Source: RH-AL1 sp965277355 | GTDB taxonomy: Bacteria; Pseudomonadota; Alphaproteobacteria; Rhizobiales; Beijerinckiaceae | Direction: 5' to 3' | Assembly: GCA_965277355.1 (NCBI GenBank) | Contig: CBDICN010000002.1 | Location: 1,364,001-1,428,000 of the forward strand | DNA: 64,000 bases | Shown here: positions 42,716 through 51,575 of the stretch, one piece after another | Numbering within the stretch: the first letter of the stretch is position 1 | How the letters are laid out: the number at the start of each line of letters is the position of its first letter | Made by a program: the position numbers and the translations under genes | The notes under the pieces: generated by a model | What the model was told of the DNA's origin: nothing | The model's database searches: none | Seen by the model: only the letters and a program-made list of their open reading frames with translations

Positions 42716-45283
42716 ATGCGCACGACGACCCATTTCACGGCCTTCGACCACGTTCCCGAGTCTGTGCGCATCTTCGTGGCGCGCCGGCTGGCTGAAGCGG
42801 CCGGAGCGTTCCTGCTCGCGGGGCTCGTCGGTCTGAGCTTTGCGCTCATGACCTGGTCGGTCCAGGATCCTAGCCTCAACCACGCCACTTCCGCCCATGT
42901 CCACAACCTGCTCGGTACGCCGGGCGCGATCGTGGCCGACCTCGTCATGCAGATGTTCGGGCTCGCCTCGATCGCCATCCTGATGCCGGTCGCCTTCTGG
43001 GGCTGGCGGCTTCTCACGCGCCACGACCTGCCGCGTCTGCCGCTGCGGCTCCTGCTGCTGCTCGTCGGCGCCCTGTGCGCCTCCGGGGTCGCCGGCCTGC
43101 TGCCGGTCAGCGCCCACTGGCCGTTGCCAACGGGACTCGGCGGCATCCTCGGCGACCTTGTCATGGCGCTGCCGCGCAAGCTCTTGACCGGTTTTCGCCC
43201 GGCGATGATCGTCGCGGCGCTCGCGATGGCGGTGGCGGCGGTCCTGTTTCTGAGCGCTTCCGTCGCCTTGCGCGAGCGCGCCCGCTTCGAGGATCTCGAC
43301 GACGTCGAGGTTACGCCCCGCGCTACACGTCGCGACGATGACGTGGCCGATGCCGAGGGTGAGCCGGGCCTCGGCTTGTTGTCGCTCGGGGCGCTGATCC
43401 ACGGCCTCCTCACCGTCAAAGGCGCTCTCAAGCGCCGTCTTCGGCGCTGGCAGCCGAAGACGGCCCTCGCCTCGGCAGGCACGTCGCGCAAATGCGACTT
43501 CGACCTTCCCCTCGATCTCTCCTTCTCCGCCGACAGCCTCGGGTCTCGCGTCGCTGAGCCGCGCTTCGACGCGCATGCCTACGCGCCACCGGCGCTGCGG
43601 GCGGCCGCCCGTGCCGAGCAGGCGACCGACGACCCCCCGCTCGCCCGCGTCATCCCCGCCGCCGGGGCGCCGGCGCCGAGCCAACGGGCTCTGCGCGAAG
43701 TGCAGCCGCGGCCCGAACGTACGCCTGGCAGCTATGTCATGCCGCCGCTGCTGATGCTGGCGGAAGCCAAGCGTTCCGTCGGCACCGGCGTCTCCGACGA
43801 TGCCTTGCAGCAGAACGCCCGCCTACTCGAAGGCGTGCTCGACGACTTCGGGGTCAAGGGCGAGATCATCAACGTGCGGCCGGGGCCGGTCGTCACCCTC
43901 TACGAGCTCGAGCCTGCGCCCGGCATCAAGTCGTCGCGGGTGATCGGGCTCGCCGACGATATCGCCCGCTCGATGTCGGCGGTCTCGGCCCGCGTTGCCG
44001 TGGTCTCCGGCCGCAACGCCATCGGCATCGAGCTACCGAACCAGCGCCGCGAGACCGTCTACCTGCGCGAACTCCTCGCCAGCCAGGACTTCGACAAGTC
44101 GAAGCAGAACCTCGCCATTGCCCTGGGTAAGACCATCGGCGGCGAGCCGATCATCGTCGATCTCGCCAAGATGCCCCACCTGCTCGTCGCCGGCACCACC
44201 GGTTCCGGCAAGTCGGTCGCCATCAACACGATGATCCTGTCGCTGCTCTACCGGCTGCGGCCGGACCAGTGCCGGCTCATCATGGTCGACCCGAAGATGC
44301 TGGAACTCTCTGTCTACGACGGCATCCCGCACCTGCTCACCCCCGTCGTGACCGACCCCCGCAAGGCGGTCGTCGCGCTGAAATGGGCGGTCCGGGAGAT
44401 GGAGGATCGCTATAAGAAAATGTCGAAGCTCGGTGTGCGCAACATTGACGGCTTCAACACACGCGTCGTCCAGGCCGCCGCCAGGGGCGAGCAGCTGATG
44501 CGCACGGTCCAGACCGGCTACGATCGCGAGACCGGCGAGGCGATCTACGAACACGAGTCGATGAGCCTCGAGCCGCTGCCCTACATCGTCGTCATCGTCG
44601 ACGAAATGGCCGACCTGATGATGGTGGCCGGCAAAGACATCGAAGGCGCGATCCAGCGCCTCGCCCAGATGGCGCGAGCCGCCGGCATCCACCTCATCAT
44701 GGCGACGCAGCGTCCGTCGGTCGACGTCATCACCGGCACGATCAAGGCGAACTTCCCGACTCGCATCTCCTTCCAGGTCACCTCGCGCATCGACTCGCGC
44801 ACCATCCTCGGTGAGCAGGGCGCCGAACAGCTGCTCGGCCAAGGCGACATGCTCTACATGGCCGGCGGCGGCCGCATCGCGCGTGTCCATGGTCCCTTCG
44901 TCTCCGACGGCGAGGTCGAGAAGGTCGTCGCCCACCTCAAGAGCCAAGGCCAGCCGGACTACCTCGACGCCATTACCTCGGAAGACGAGGACGGCGGCAA
45001 CGAAGCAGGCGGGGATACGCCGGCAACCGGCAGCATGGACGCCGAAGAATCCGGCAGTCTCTACGATCGCGCCGTGGCGATCGTGCTGCGCGACCGGAAA
45101 TGCTCGACCTCCTACATCCAGCGTCGCCTTTCGGTCGGCTACAACAAGGCGGCATCGCTGGTCGAGCGTATGGAGAAGGAGGGTACCGTCGGAGCGCCGA
45201 ACCATTCCGGCAAGCGCACGATCCTCGTCGGCGGCGGTATCGATCGCGGCGCCTTCGAACTGCAGCACGCCGACGAGGACTGA
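42716..45283 (+). CDS. ftsK: DNA translocase FtsK
   Basis: An 855-residue septal protein that pumps chromosome ends and activates XerCD at dif during division. Four membrane helices lie within residues about 25-190. A linker of about 170 residues is followed by the translocase motor, with Walker A GTTGSGKS at residues 493-500 and Walker B YIVVIVDEMADLMM. The C-terminal gamma winged helix, which reads KOPS sites, is RKCSTSYIQRRLSVGYNKAA. The linker is short compared with E. coli. An exact CtrA box precedes the gene. lolA follows 64 bases later, a neighbourhood commonly seen in alphaproteobacteria. Confidence 0.97.
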   Translation: MRTTTHFTAFDHVPESVRIFVARRLAEAAGAFLLAGLVGLSFALMTWSVQDPSLNHATSAHVHNLLGTPGAIVADLVMQMFGLASIAILMPVAFWGWRLLTRHDLPRLPLRLLLLLVGALCASGVAGLLPVSAHWPLPTGLGGILGDLVMALPRKLLTGFRPAMIVAALAMAVAAVLFLSASVALRERARFEDLDDVEVTPRATRRDDDVADAEGEPGLGLLSLGALIHGLLTVKGALKRRLRRWQPKTALASAGTSRKCDFDLPLDLSFSADSLGSRVAEPRFDAHAYAPPALRAAARAEQATDDPPLARVIPAAGAPAPSQRALREVQPRPERTPGSYVMPPLLMLAEAKRSVGTGVSDDALQQNARLLEGVLDDFGVKGEIINVRPGPVVTLYELEPAPGIKSSRVIGLADDIARSMSAVSARVAVVSGRNAIGIELPNQRRETVYLRELLASQDFDKSKQNLAIALGKTIGGEPIIVDLAKMPHLLVAGTTGSGKSVAINTMILSLLYRLRPDQCRLIMVDPKMLELSVYDGIPHLLTPVVTDPRKAVVALKWAVREMEDRYKKMSKLGVRNIDGFNTRVVQAAARGEQLMRTVQTGYDRETGEAIYEHESMSLEPLPYIVVIVDEMADLMMVAGKDIEGAIQRLAQMARAAGIHLIMATQRPSVDVITGTIKANFPTRISFQVTSRIDSRTILGEQGAEQLLGQGDMLYMAGGGRIARVHGPFVSDGEVEKVVAHLKSQGQPDYLDAITSEDEDGGNEAGGDTPATGSMDAEESGSLYDRAVAIVLRDRKCSTSYIQRRLSVGYNKAASLVERMEKEGTVGAPNHSGKRTILVGGGIDRGAFELQHADED

Positions 45284-45347
45284 GCTAAGGTCCTATTGCC
45301 GCCACAACCGCACCTTAACCAGAGTGAAAGCGACGGCAGGAACTGTG

Positions 45348-46013
45348 ATGAAGAAACTGGCAGTTTGCCTAACGATTGCGCTGCTTTCCTCCCTGCCTTC
45401 CGCCATTGCGTTCGCCGATGCCGGCACTCCGCCCAAGCCTGCCGATACCGTGACGCTGTCTGGAGCAGACGCCGACAAGGCGATCCGCAAGGCCGATGCG
45501 TTCCTGTCCTCCGCCTCGACCATGGTCGGCGATTTCGTTCAAAACAACGCCTCCGACGGCCGCCAGTCGGAAGGCAAAATTTACATCCAAAAACCGGGCA
45601 AGTTGCGCTTCGAATACGCCGCGCCCGCCGCGCTCGAAGTCATTGCCGACGGCTCGCAAGTGGCCATCAACGACCGCCGGCTGAAGCATCAGGACACCTA
45701 CGACATCGGCAACACGCCGTTGAAGTTCCTGTTGCAGGACAAGATCGATCTCAAAGCCGACACGCAGATCCTGGCGGTACAGAAGATCGCCGATCCCGAT
45801 CGCGTGATGATCCTGCTCGACGATCGTGCGACGTGGGGAGGCACCTCGCGCATCCGCCTGATCTTCGATGCCTCGTCCTACGAACTGCTGCAGTGGCAGG
45901 TGCGAGATCCGCAAGGCTACGAGACCTTGGTCACGCTCTACAACATCGACCTCACGCAGAAGCCAGATCCCAAGCTGTTCAAGATCAGCAGCATGGCTTC
46001 GGCGAAGAACTGA
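45348..46013 (+). CDS. lolA: Outer-membrane lipoprotein carrier LolA
   Basis: A 221-residue periplasmic chaperone that ferries lipoproteins to the outer membrane. The signal peptide (MKKLAVCLTIALLSSLPSAI, cut near AFADA) is followed by a LolA barrel: STMVGDFVQNNASDGRQSEG, YIQKPGKLRFEYAAPAALEV, TPLKFLLQDKIDL and SYELLQWQVRDPQGYETLV. ATG 45348 directly follows an in-frame GTG at 45345, and either may be used; the signal peptide fits the ATG. It lies downstream of ftsK as in related genomes. Confidence 0.94.
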   Translation: MKKLAVCLTIALLSSLPSAIAFADAGTPPKPADTVTLSGADADKAIRKADAFLSSASTMVGDFVQNNASDGRQSEGKIYIQKPGKLRFEYAAPAALEVIADGSQVAINDRRLKHQDTYDIGNTPLKFLLQDKIDLKADTQILAVQKIADPDRVMILLDDRATWGGTSRIRLIFDASSYELLQWQVRDPQGYETLVTLYNIDLTQKPDPKLFKISSMASAKN

Positions 46014-46245
46014 GGACGCAACGTCGTCTTCCAGTTCAATGTCGCCGAAGGCGAAGGTACCCGGGCCAATCTTCGATCTCTCGCTGGCCCTTCGGCTCCC
46101 CGGTTCGCTCGGCTTGCAGAGACGCGCCCCCCAAGCATAGGACCTACGACCACAGTCCGCGCGGCCCATCCCGAATTCCGCCCGCTTCCGCCAGCTAAGT
46201 GGAATCGTTAACCCTGCGCGAACGGTTTTGCCGGAAGCTCAATCC

Positions 46246-46821
46246 ATGATCCGACCTGTCTCGACTGCCGCCGCTTGCCTCGCAACGCTCTGCCTCGTCG
46301 CCGCGCCTGCCGAAGCGCGCAGGAAGGCCGACCCCGACGCAACCAAACTCGCCCACGCCTCCGACAAAAAGGCGGACACATCCGCAGGCAAGCCGGTCGA
46401 AGTCGGCAAGTTCGGGGATTGGGGTGCCTATCTCGCTAAGGGCAAAACAAAGACCTGCTACGCGCTGGCAAGTCCCAAAGAGCGAAAGCCCGACGCCAAG
46501 CACGACGAAGCCTACGTCTTCATCTCCGATCGCCCCGCCGAGAACGTCCACAACGAAGTCTCGATCATCATGGGGTTCCCGGTCAAAGAGAACGGCGAAG
46601 CTGAGGCGAAGGTCGGCTCAACCAACTTCGATCTCGTGACGAAGGGCTCGAATGCCTGGATCAAGAACCCGTCCGACGAGGCGAAGTTCGTCGAGGCCCT
46701 GAAGCATGCCGGCAAACTCATCGTGAGAGCGCCGGCCGCCCGCGGTCCGGCGACGACTGACCTTTACTCACTAGCCGGGCTGAAACCAGCGCTCGAGAAG
46801 GTTTCCAAAGACTGCAAATAA
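46246..46821 (+). CDS. IalB-family (invasion-associated locus B) exported protein
   Basis: A 191-residue exported protein. The signal peptide ends near AAPAEA, and a Lys/Ala/Asp-rich linker leads into the IalB domain: FGDWGAYLAKGKTKTCYALA, VFISDRPAENVHNEVSIIMG and TDLYSLAGLKPALEKVSKDC, with paired cysteines. Named from a Bartonella erythrocyte-invasion locus, the family is widespread in free-living alphaproteobacteria and its function there is not known. The ATG at 46246 has GGAAG upstream and is preferred to a TTG at 46228. The 232 bases before it hold no gene; a TTAACC half-site lies at 46208. Confidence 0.88.
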   Translation: MIRPVSTAAACLATLCLVAAPAEARRKADPDATKLAHASDKKADTSAGKPVEVGKFGDWGAYLAKGKTKTCYALASPKERKPDAKHDEAYVFISDRPAENVHNEVSIIMGFPVKENGEAEAKVGSTNFDLVTKGSNAWIKNPSDEAKFVEALKHAGKLIVRAPAARGPATTDLYSLAGLKPALEKVSKDCK

Positions 46822-46843
46822 ACCAATCGCCCGCTCGAAAGGC

Positions 46844-47428
46844 TCAGATCTTGGTGAGCGACGCCAAACGGTTCATGATCTTTGGCAGCTGTCGCTGTGA
46901 CAAAGCAACGAGAGCCGGGTCATCTCCGTGACTTATGTACGTGCGGTAGTCGCTTTCGAGCTGGCTCAGCGCGTCGAGTTGCTTTTCCCAGTACAGGTTG
47001 TCGAAGGCTCGACCCTTAAGCCCTTCGAGCTGCGCTACGTCGGCCTGTCCGATCGGCGAGCGGCCGTTCGCGGCGAGATCCGAAGCCTCGCTGGCTGGCC
47101 TCTCGTCAATCGCGACGGAGCGGCCCGTCAGAATGGCATCACCCTCTACGGCCGCAATCTTCGAGGGACGCTCGGCCGGCACCGAATCACCGAGAGCGCT
47201 CGCGACCTTGGCGGCCTCCTGCGCCTCGGCGCGTGCAAACGATCGCACGGTCCAAGCATCGGAATGATCGAGGGCAAGCCGGCTCGATCGATCAAGAAAG
47301 CCGACGTTGACACCGACATTCGCGAGAAACGCATCTGTGATCGGCGAGGCCGCATGAACGGGCGACAGCGCAACAAACGCCAAGGCCGTACCGGCAAAGA
47401 GCGAAACGGTTGTCTTTACCATGATCAT
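46844..47428 (-). CDS. Exported helical protein, DUF4142-like (paralogue A)
   Basis: A 194-residue exported protein. The signal peptide ends at HAA, and the mature part shows VGFLDRSSRLALDHSDAWTV, RSFARAEAQEAAKVA, and a C-terminal WEKQLDALSQLESDYRTYI followed by DDPALVALSQRQLPKIMNRL. These helices resemble the ferritin-like DUF4142 proteins, though the match is uncertain. The next gene on the same strand is a clear paralogue. The ATG at 47428 has GAGGGGG upstream; an in-frame ATG at 47422 is close by. Confidence 0.8.
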   Translation of the reverse strand: MIMVKTTVSLFAGTALAFVALSPVHAASPITDAFLANVGVNVGFLDRSSRLALDHSDAWTVRSFARAEAQEAAKVASALGDSVPAERPSKIAAVEGDAILTGRSVAIDERPASEASDLAANGRSPIGQADVAQLEGLKGRAFDNLYWEKQLDALSQLESDYRTYISHGDDPALVALSQRQLPKIMNRLASLTKI

Positions 47429-47510
47429 GTCGCTGCCCCCTCAGATAGCCCACATAGAACGCCGCCTCTAGCAACAAGGTTCCTGCGCAAAAAGGGCGTG
47501 CCGCACCCAC

Positions 47511-47541
47511 AAAAAAAAAGCCGCGCATCGCGCGGCGTTTT
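47511..47541 (-). terminator. Rho-independent terminator between the two paralogues
   Basis: A seven-base-pair stem (GCCGCGC at 47520-47526, GCGCGGC at 47530-47536) with a three-base loop is flanked by nine A residues at 47511-47519, which read as T9 on the minus strand. It lies about 20 bases after the stop of paralogue B and should end its transcript before paralogue A. A shorter T-run on the plus strand makes it weakly bidirectional. Confidence 0.88.
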
Positions 47542-47559
47542 GATCTTACCCCTCGATGA

Positions 47560-48123
47560 TCAGAGCTTTTCCAGCACAGCCAGGCGGCGCCTCACCTTCG
47601 GCAACTCCTGGTTGGCAATGCCCAGCAACAAAGGATCGTCCCCTCTGGCAATGTAGGCCTGGTAGTCGGTCTCGATCTGCTGCAGAGCGTCCTTCTGCTT
47701 TTCCTTGTAGAGCGCATCAAACTCGCCGTCGGCCACACCGTCGAGACGATCAAGGTCTTCCTGTCCCGAGGGCAACCGCATATCCGCAGCCTGCGCGGCC
47801 TCGCCAGCCACAGCTACGGAGCGCCCGGTAATCACGCCATCGCCGTTCTGCTGCGCGACCCTCCGTTCGCCCTGGCTCCAGTCGTACAGAGCGTCGACCG
47901 CATTGGTCTGCTCCACCGCCTCGCTATGGGCAAACTCACGAACGCGAGCATTCTTGGTGTGGTCTAACGCCATCCGGCTCGAACGATCGAGGAAGTCGAC
48001 ATTCGGCAGCGCATTGTCCATGAACACGCTGGTCATCGGAGACGCGGCGTTCACTGGCACGAACGATACGGCCAAGGAGAAAAATGAGCCAGCCGCAGCA
48101 GCGGCAACCTTCGACATTGTCAT
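47560..48123 (-). CDS. Exported helical protein, DUF4142-like (paralogue B)
   Basis: A 187-residue exported protein that parallels the gene at 46844-47428. The signal peptide ends near VNA; then come NVDFLDRSSRMALDHTKNAR, VREFAHSEAVEQTNAVDAL, the shared TGRSVAV, a C-terminal YKEKQKDALQQIETDYQAYI and the GDDP-xx-LG-xx-NQELPKV region. The two proteins keep the same motif order and length. A strong terminator separates the genes, so each is probably transcribed from its own promoter. Function unknown. Confidence 0.8.
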   Translation of the reverse strand: MTMSKVAAAAAGSFFSLAVSFVPVNAASPMTSVFMDNALPNVDFLDRSSRMALDHTKNARVREFAHSEAVEQTNAVDALYDWSQGERRVAQQNGDGVITGRSVAVAGEAAQAADMRLPSGQEDLDRLDGVADGEFDALYKEKQKDALQQIETDYQAYIARGDDPLLLGIANQELPKVRRRLAVLEKL

Positions 48124-48375
48124 CTCGCCAACCCCTCAGAAAGCGAAATGTAAACACCAAGCACTCGCAAGGGTTCCGGTCGGCTCAGAGGACGGTCGAT
48201 ATCGCTTGCTGAAAACAGCCGAGCCCAGGTTACGCCGAAAGGCAAAACAACCCATCGGCCGTGCGAGTCGCGCCTGCACGAAGGCCGGACTTGAAGCTAT
48301 CGTTGTCGATGCTGTTGAAGCGAGCGGCACAGACCTTCACACACTGCGCTCGGACGCGACACGCCACCTTTGGCC

Positions 48376-48762
48376 TCAACGCTCCTCGTCGCTCTCGATG
48401 TCGCCGTCGATGAGGTCAGATACGTCGCCGTCGTCTTCTTCCTCTTCCTCAAGGAAGGTGTCGTCGTCAACGGCCGCGGCATCGTCTTCCTCGACGTCTG
48501 GATCCTCGTCCGGAACGGCGGCCGTGACCTTGCCGTTGTCGACGGCATCGACGTCTTCAAGCGGCACGACCTCCGCGTTTGGCTCGATCTCGGCTTCTTC
48601 ATCGTCCTGTATACGTGCGCGCGAAGCGCTGCGTGCGCTCGCCGCCGTCACCTGGAAGACCGTTCCGCACTTCGGACAGACAATGGGATCCTTGTTGAGG
48701 TCGAAGAACTTGGTGCCGCAGTTCTGGCACTGACGCTTGCCACCGAGGTCGGGTTTGGCCAC
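48376..48762 (-). CDS. TIGR02300 (FYDLN acid) zinc-ribbon protein
   Basis: A 128-residue cytosolic protein. It starts VAKPDLGGKRQCQNCGTKFF and carries a zinc ribbon with two CxxC pairs (CQNC and CPKC) around FFDLNKDPIVCPKCG. From residue 60 the tail is extremely acidic (runs such as LEEEEEDDGDV). This is the TIGR02300 family, restricted to alphaproteobacteria and of unknown function. The start is placed at GTG 48762 with AAAGG upstream; a TTG at 48864 is much less likely. It is divergent from aroA, a common arrangement in this class. Confidence 0.93.
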   Translation of the reverse strand: MAKPDLGGKRQCQNCGTKFFDLNKDPIVCPKCGTVFQVTAASARSASRARIQDDEEAEIEPNAEVVPLEDVDAVDNGKVTAAVPDEDPDVEEDDAAAVDDDTFLEEEEEDDGDVSDLIDGDIESDEER

Positions 48763-48973
48763 TGACGAGACCTTTGCAGGGGAGAACGGGATCGGCCCTT
48801 TTTCAGGCGCCCGGGGTGCGATTTGCGTGGCGGCCCGGTTAGTTTGACCGGCGCCGCGAGTCAAATAGAACTTGCCAGCCTATCGGGCTCGTCTGGGGTC
48901 CTTGGTGACAGCCTTCGGCGTACCATGCTAGTGGCCGCTCCTATCGAACTCGGACCTGAACGGAACGCAACGC

Positions 48974-50314
48974 TTGACGTCTCCTTCCAGCCCGGCGCGC
49001 CCGCTCACCGCGTCTGCCGGCGCGCCGCTTCGTGGACGTCTGCGGCCGCCGGGTGACAAGTCGATCTCGCACCGCACCATGATCTTCGGCCTGCTCAGCG
49101 TCGGCACGACGCGCGTCGATGGTCTCCTGGAGGGCGAGGACGTGCTACGCACCGCGGCGGCCTGCACGGCGCTCGGCGCGACGGTCTCCCGCGAGGGCAC
49201 GACCTGGCTCGTGCGCGGCGTCGGGATCGGCGCCCTGCTCGCGCCGCGCGACACGCTCTATTTCGGCAACGCCGGGACCGGCTCACGGCTGATGCTGGGC
49301 GTCGTCGGGGGCCATTCCATCCGGGCACGCTTCGATGGCGATGCCTCACTCCGCAAGCGGCCGATGCGGCGCATCTTGGACCCGCTGGCCCTTATGGGCG
49401 TCCGCATTCTCGAGGAAGCGGAAGGTGGCCGCTGTCCGATCATGATCGAGGGGACCGCCGAGCCGACGCCCATCGAGTACCGCACGCCGGTCGCCTCCGC
49501 GCAGATCAAGTCCGCGGTTCTGCTCGCCGGCCTAAACTCGGCGGGCCGCACGACCATTATCGAGGCCGAGGCCAGCCGCGACCATACCGAGAAGATGCTG
49601 GCCTTCCTCGGCGCCGATATCAGCGTGGAGCCGTTCGGCGAGAGCGGCCGCAAGATCGTGCTCCAGGGACGTCCCGAACTCACGCCTCGCCCCATCGTGG
49701 TGCCGGCGGATCCCTCCTCCGCCGCCTTCGCGATGGTCGCGGCCACGATCGTGCCGGGCTCCGACATCGTGGTCGCCGATGTTATGATGAACCCGTTGCG
49801 CACCGGCCTTATCGCGACGCTGATCGAGATGGGTGCGCGCATCGAGGTGGTGGCGCGGCGCATCGACGGTGGCGAGGAGGTCGCCGACTTGCGTGTTCGC
49901 TCGGCGGAACTCGCCGGTGTCGACGTGGCCGCGGCACGCGCCCCCGCGATGATCGACGAGTACCCGGTCCTCTCCGTCGCCGCCGCCTTCGCGAGCGGCG
50001 AGACGCGGATGCGCGGGCTTCAAGAATTGCGGGTGAAGGAAAGCGATCGGCTCCAAGTGGTGGCCGACGGGCTGGCGGCGGCGGGTGTCGACCATGCGAT
50101 CGAGGGCGACGACCTCGTCGTGCAAGGCGGCAGCGGCGCGGTCGCCGGGGGCGGCTTCGTCGCGACCCATCTCGACCACCGCATCGCGATGAGCTTCCTC
50201 TGCCTCGGCCTAGCATCGCGCATGCCGATGACGATCGACGACGAGCGGATGATCGCGACGAGTTACCCGAGCTTCAAGGCCGACATGGCACGGCTCGGCG
50301 CGAGCCTCGCATGA
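48974..50314 (+). CDS. aroA: 3-phosphoshikimate 1-carboxyvinyltransferase (EPSP synthase, class II-like)
   Basis: A 446-residue enzyme that joins shikimate-3-phosphate and PEP in the chorismate pathway. The N-terminus has PPGDKSISHRTMIFGLL; the other signatures are VASAQIKSAVLLAGLN, EAEASRDHTEKMLAFLGAD and MNPLRTGLIATLIEMGA, which follow the class II (CP4-like) pattern. The PEP-site loop reads FGNAGTGSRL, with Gly where the glyphosate-insensitive CP4 enzyme has Ala. The initiator is TTG at 48974. The last four bases overlap cmk (ATGA). Confidence 0.95.
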   Translation: MTSPSSPARPLTASAGAPLRGRLRPPGDKSISHRTMIFGLLSVGTTRVDGLLEGEDVLRTAAACTALGATVSREGTTWLVRGVGIGALLAPRDTLYFGNAGTGSRLMLGVVGGHSIRARFDGDASLRKRPMRRILDPLALMGVRILEEAEGGRCPIMIEGTAEPTPIEYRTPVASAQIKSAVLLAGLNSAGRTTIIEAEASRDHTEKMLAFLGADISVEPFGESGRKIVLQGRPELTPRPIVVPADPSSAAFAMVAATIVPGSDIVVADVMMNPLRTGLIATLIEMGARIEVVARRIDGGEEVADLRVRSAELAGVDVAAARAPAMIDEYPVLSVAAAFASGETRMRGLQELRVKESDRLQVVADGLAAAGVDHAIEGDDLVVQGGSGAVAGGGFVATHLDHRIAMSFLCLGLASRMPMTIDDERMIATSYPSFKADMARLGASLA

Positions 50315-50964
50315 TCATCGCGATCGACGGGCCCGCAGCCTCCGGCAAGGGCACGCTGGCGAAGCGCCTCGCGAGAGCGTTCAGCCTGCCGCATCTCGAT
50401 ACCGGGCTCCTCTACCGCGCGACCGCCCACATCCTGCTTGATGCCGGCCGATCGCTCGATGACAAGGCAGCGGCGGTCGAGGCGGCACGAAGCCTCGATC
50501 CGCGCACCTTCGATGTCGCGCGGCTGCGCACCAAGCCCATGGGAGAGGCCGCCTCGGTGATCGCCGCCGATCCCGACGTGAGGGAAGCCCTCATCGATCT
50601 GCAGCGCAGTTTCGCGCGTCGGCTCGAAGGAGCGGTCCTCGACGGGCGCGATATCGGCACCGTGATCTGCCCGGATGCCGACGCCAAGGTCTTCGTGGTG
50701 GCGACTCTTGAGGCTCGCGCAAGGCGCCGCCTGCTCGAGCTCGAAGGACGCGGCGAAATCGCCGACGAGGCGGCGGTGCTCGCCGACATCGAGCGACGCG
50801 ACGCGCGGGACCGCAACAGGGCGTCGGCTCCGCTGAAGCCGGCCGAGGATGCCGTCGTCCTCGACACGACGACTCTCGACCTTGAGGCGGCCTACCGCGC
50901 CGCGATGCGGATCGTCACGGCGCGTCTCGCGATCAGCCCTGCCGAACCGAAGCCGGCGACCTGA
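50311..50964 (+). CDS. cmk: Cytidylate kinase
   Basis: A 217-residue kinase that phosphorylates CMP and dCMP. The ATP loop is IAIDGPAASGKGTLAKRLA, the CMP-binding part includes HLDTGLLYRATA and DGRDIGTVICPDADAKVFV, and the lid is RRLLELEGRGE. It overlaps aroA by four bases, as is usual in alphaproteobacteria, where rpsA normally follows; rpsA is not present here, so the usual aroA-cmk-rpsA run is broken. Confidence 0.96.
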   Translation: MIIAIDGPAASGKGTLAKRLARAFSLPHLDTGLLYRATAHILLDAGRSLDDKAAAVEAARSLDPRTFDVARLRTKPMGEAASVIAADPDVREALIDLQRSFARRLEGAVLDGRDIGTVICPDADAKVFVVATLEARARRRLLELEGRGEIADEAAVLADIERRDARDRNRASAPLKPAEDAVVLDTTTLDLEAAYRAAMRIVTARLAISPAEPKPAT

Positions 50965-50981
50965 TCCGACAGATCACGACG

Positions 50982-51467
50982 TCAGAGCGCGCTCGATGCC
51001 CGCGACTTTGGCGTCCCGACCGGCAGCACGATCTTCACGCTGGCGGAATCGGGCTTGTCGGTCGCAAGCTTCAGGTCGAGATTGCTCGAGCCGATCGGTT
51101 GGTTGGTTGAGGTGAAATAATAGGCGGTCCCCCGTAGGTGACTGCCTTCGCGCGCGAAGGTGCCCTTCGCCGCGTAGAACGTCGTGCCGTCGTAACTGTA
51201 GACGGCGTTGAGATCGCCGCTGTCGGCGATCTCGCCTCGCACGAGGCCATGCGTGGCGCCGTTGGTCATGACGCCCTCGATGGCGCCGTTCCCGTCGATC
51301 ACCAGCAGGAATGAGCCGGATTGTTTGAGCGTGGTCTCCTGCCACGGCCCGACCCAGTTGCCCGTAAAGGCCGAAACCGCGCAAGCCGGAGCGGCGCTCA
51401 TCGCGAACAGAAAAAAAACGCCGCAAGCGCCGAGGCGCCCGAGTGCATAAGATGCCTTGGCTTGCAT
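50982..51467 (-). CDS. Secreted protein of unknown function
   Basis: A 161-residue exported protein. MQAKASYALGRLGACGVFFL and the next ten residues form a signal peptide cut near ACA. The mature domain begins AFTGNWVGPWQETTLKQSG and looks all-beta (alternating SFLLVIDGNG, VMTNGATHGLVRGEI, YSYDGTTFYAAKGTF), a lipocalin-like small barrel pattern found in many TGNWxGxW proteins. There is no known function. The Met at 51467 has GGAGGA upstream and is preferred to 51509. It is divergent from the KirBac gene. Confidence 0.8.
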   Translation of the reverse strand: MQAKASYALGRLGACGVFFLFAMSAAPACAVSAFTGNWVGPWQETTLKQSGSFLLVIDGNGAIEGVMTNGATHGLVRGEIADSGDLNAVYSYDGTTFYAAKGTFAREGSHLRGTAYYFTSTNQPIGSSNLDLKLATDKPDSASVKIVLPVGTPKSRASSAL

Positions 51468-51575
51468 GGCCCGTCCTCCGGTAGGGTTGAAGGCTAGAGG
51501 GCGCGCCATGCCCGCGCAAGCCGGACCCGCTGCGGCATCGGAGGCTGAGGGCGACGATAGCGGAGAGAACGTGTC

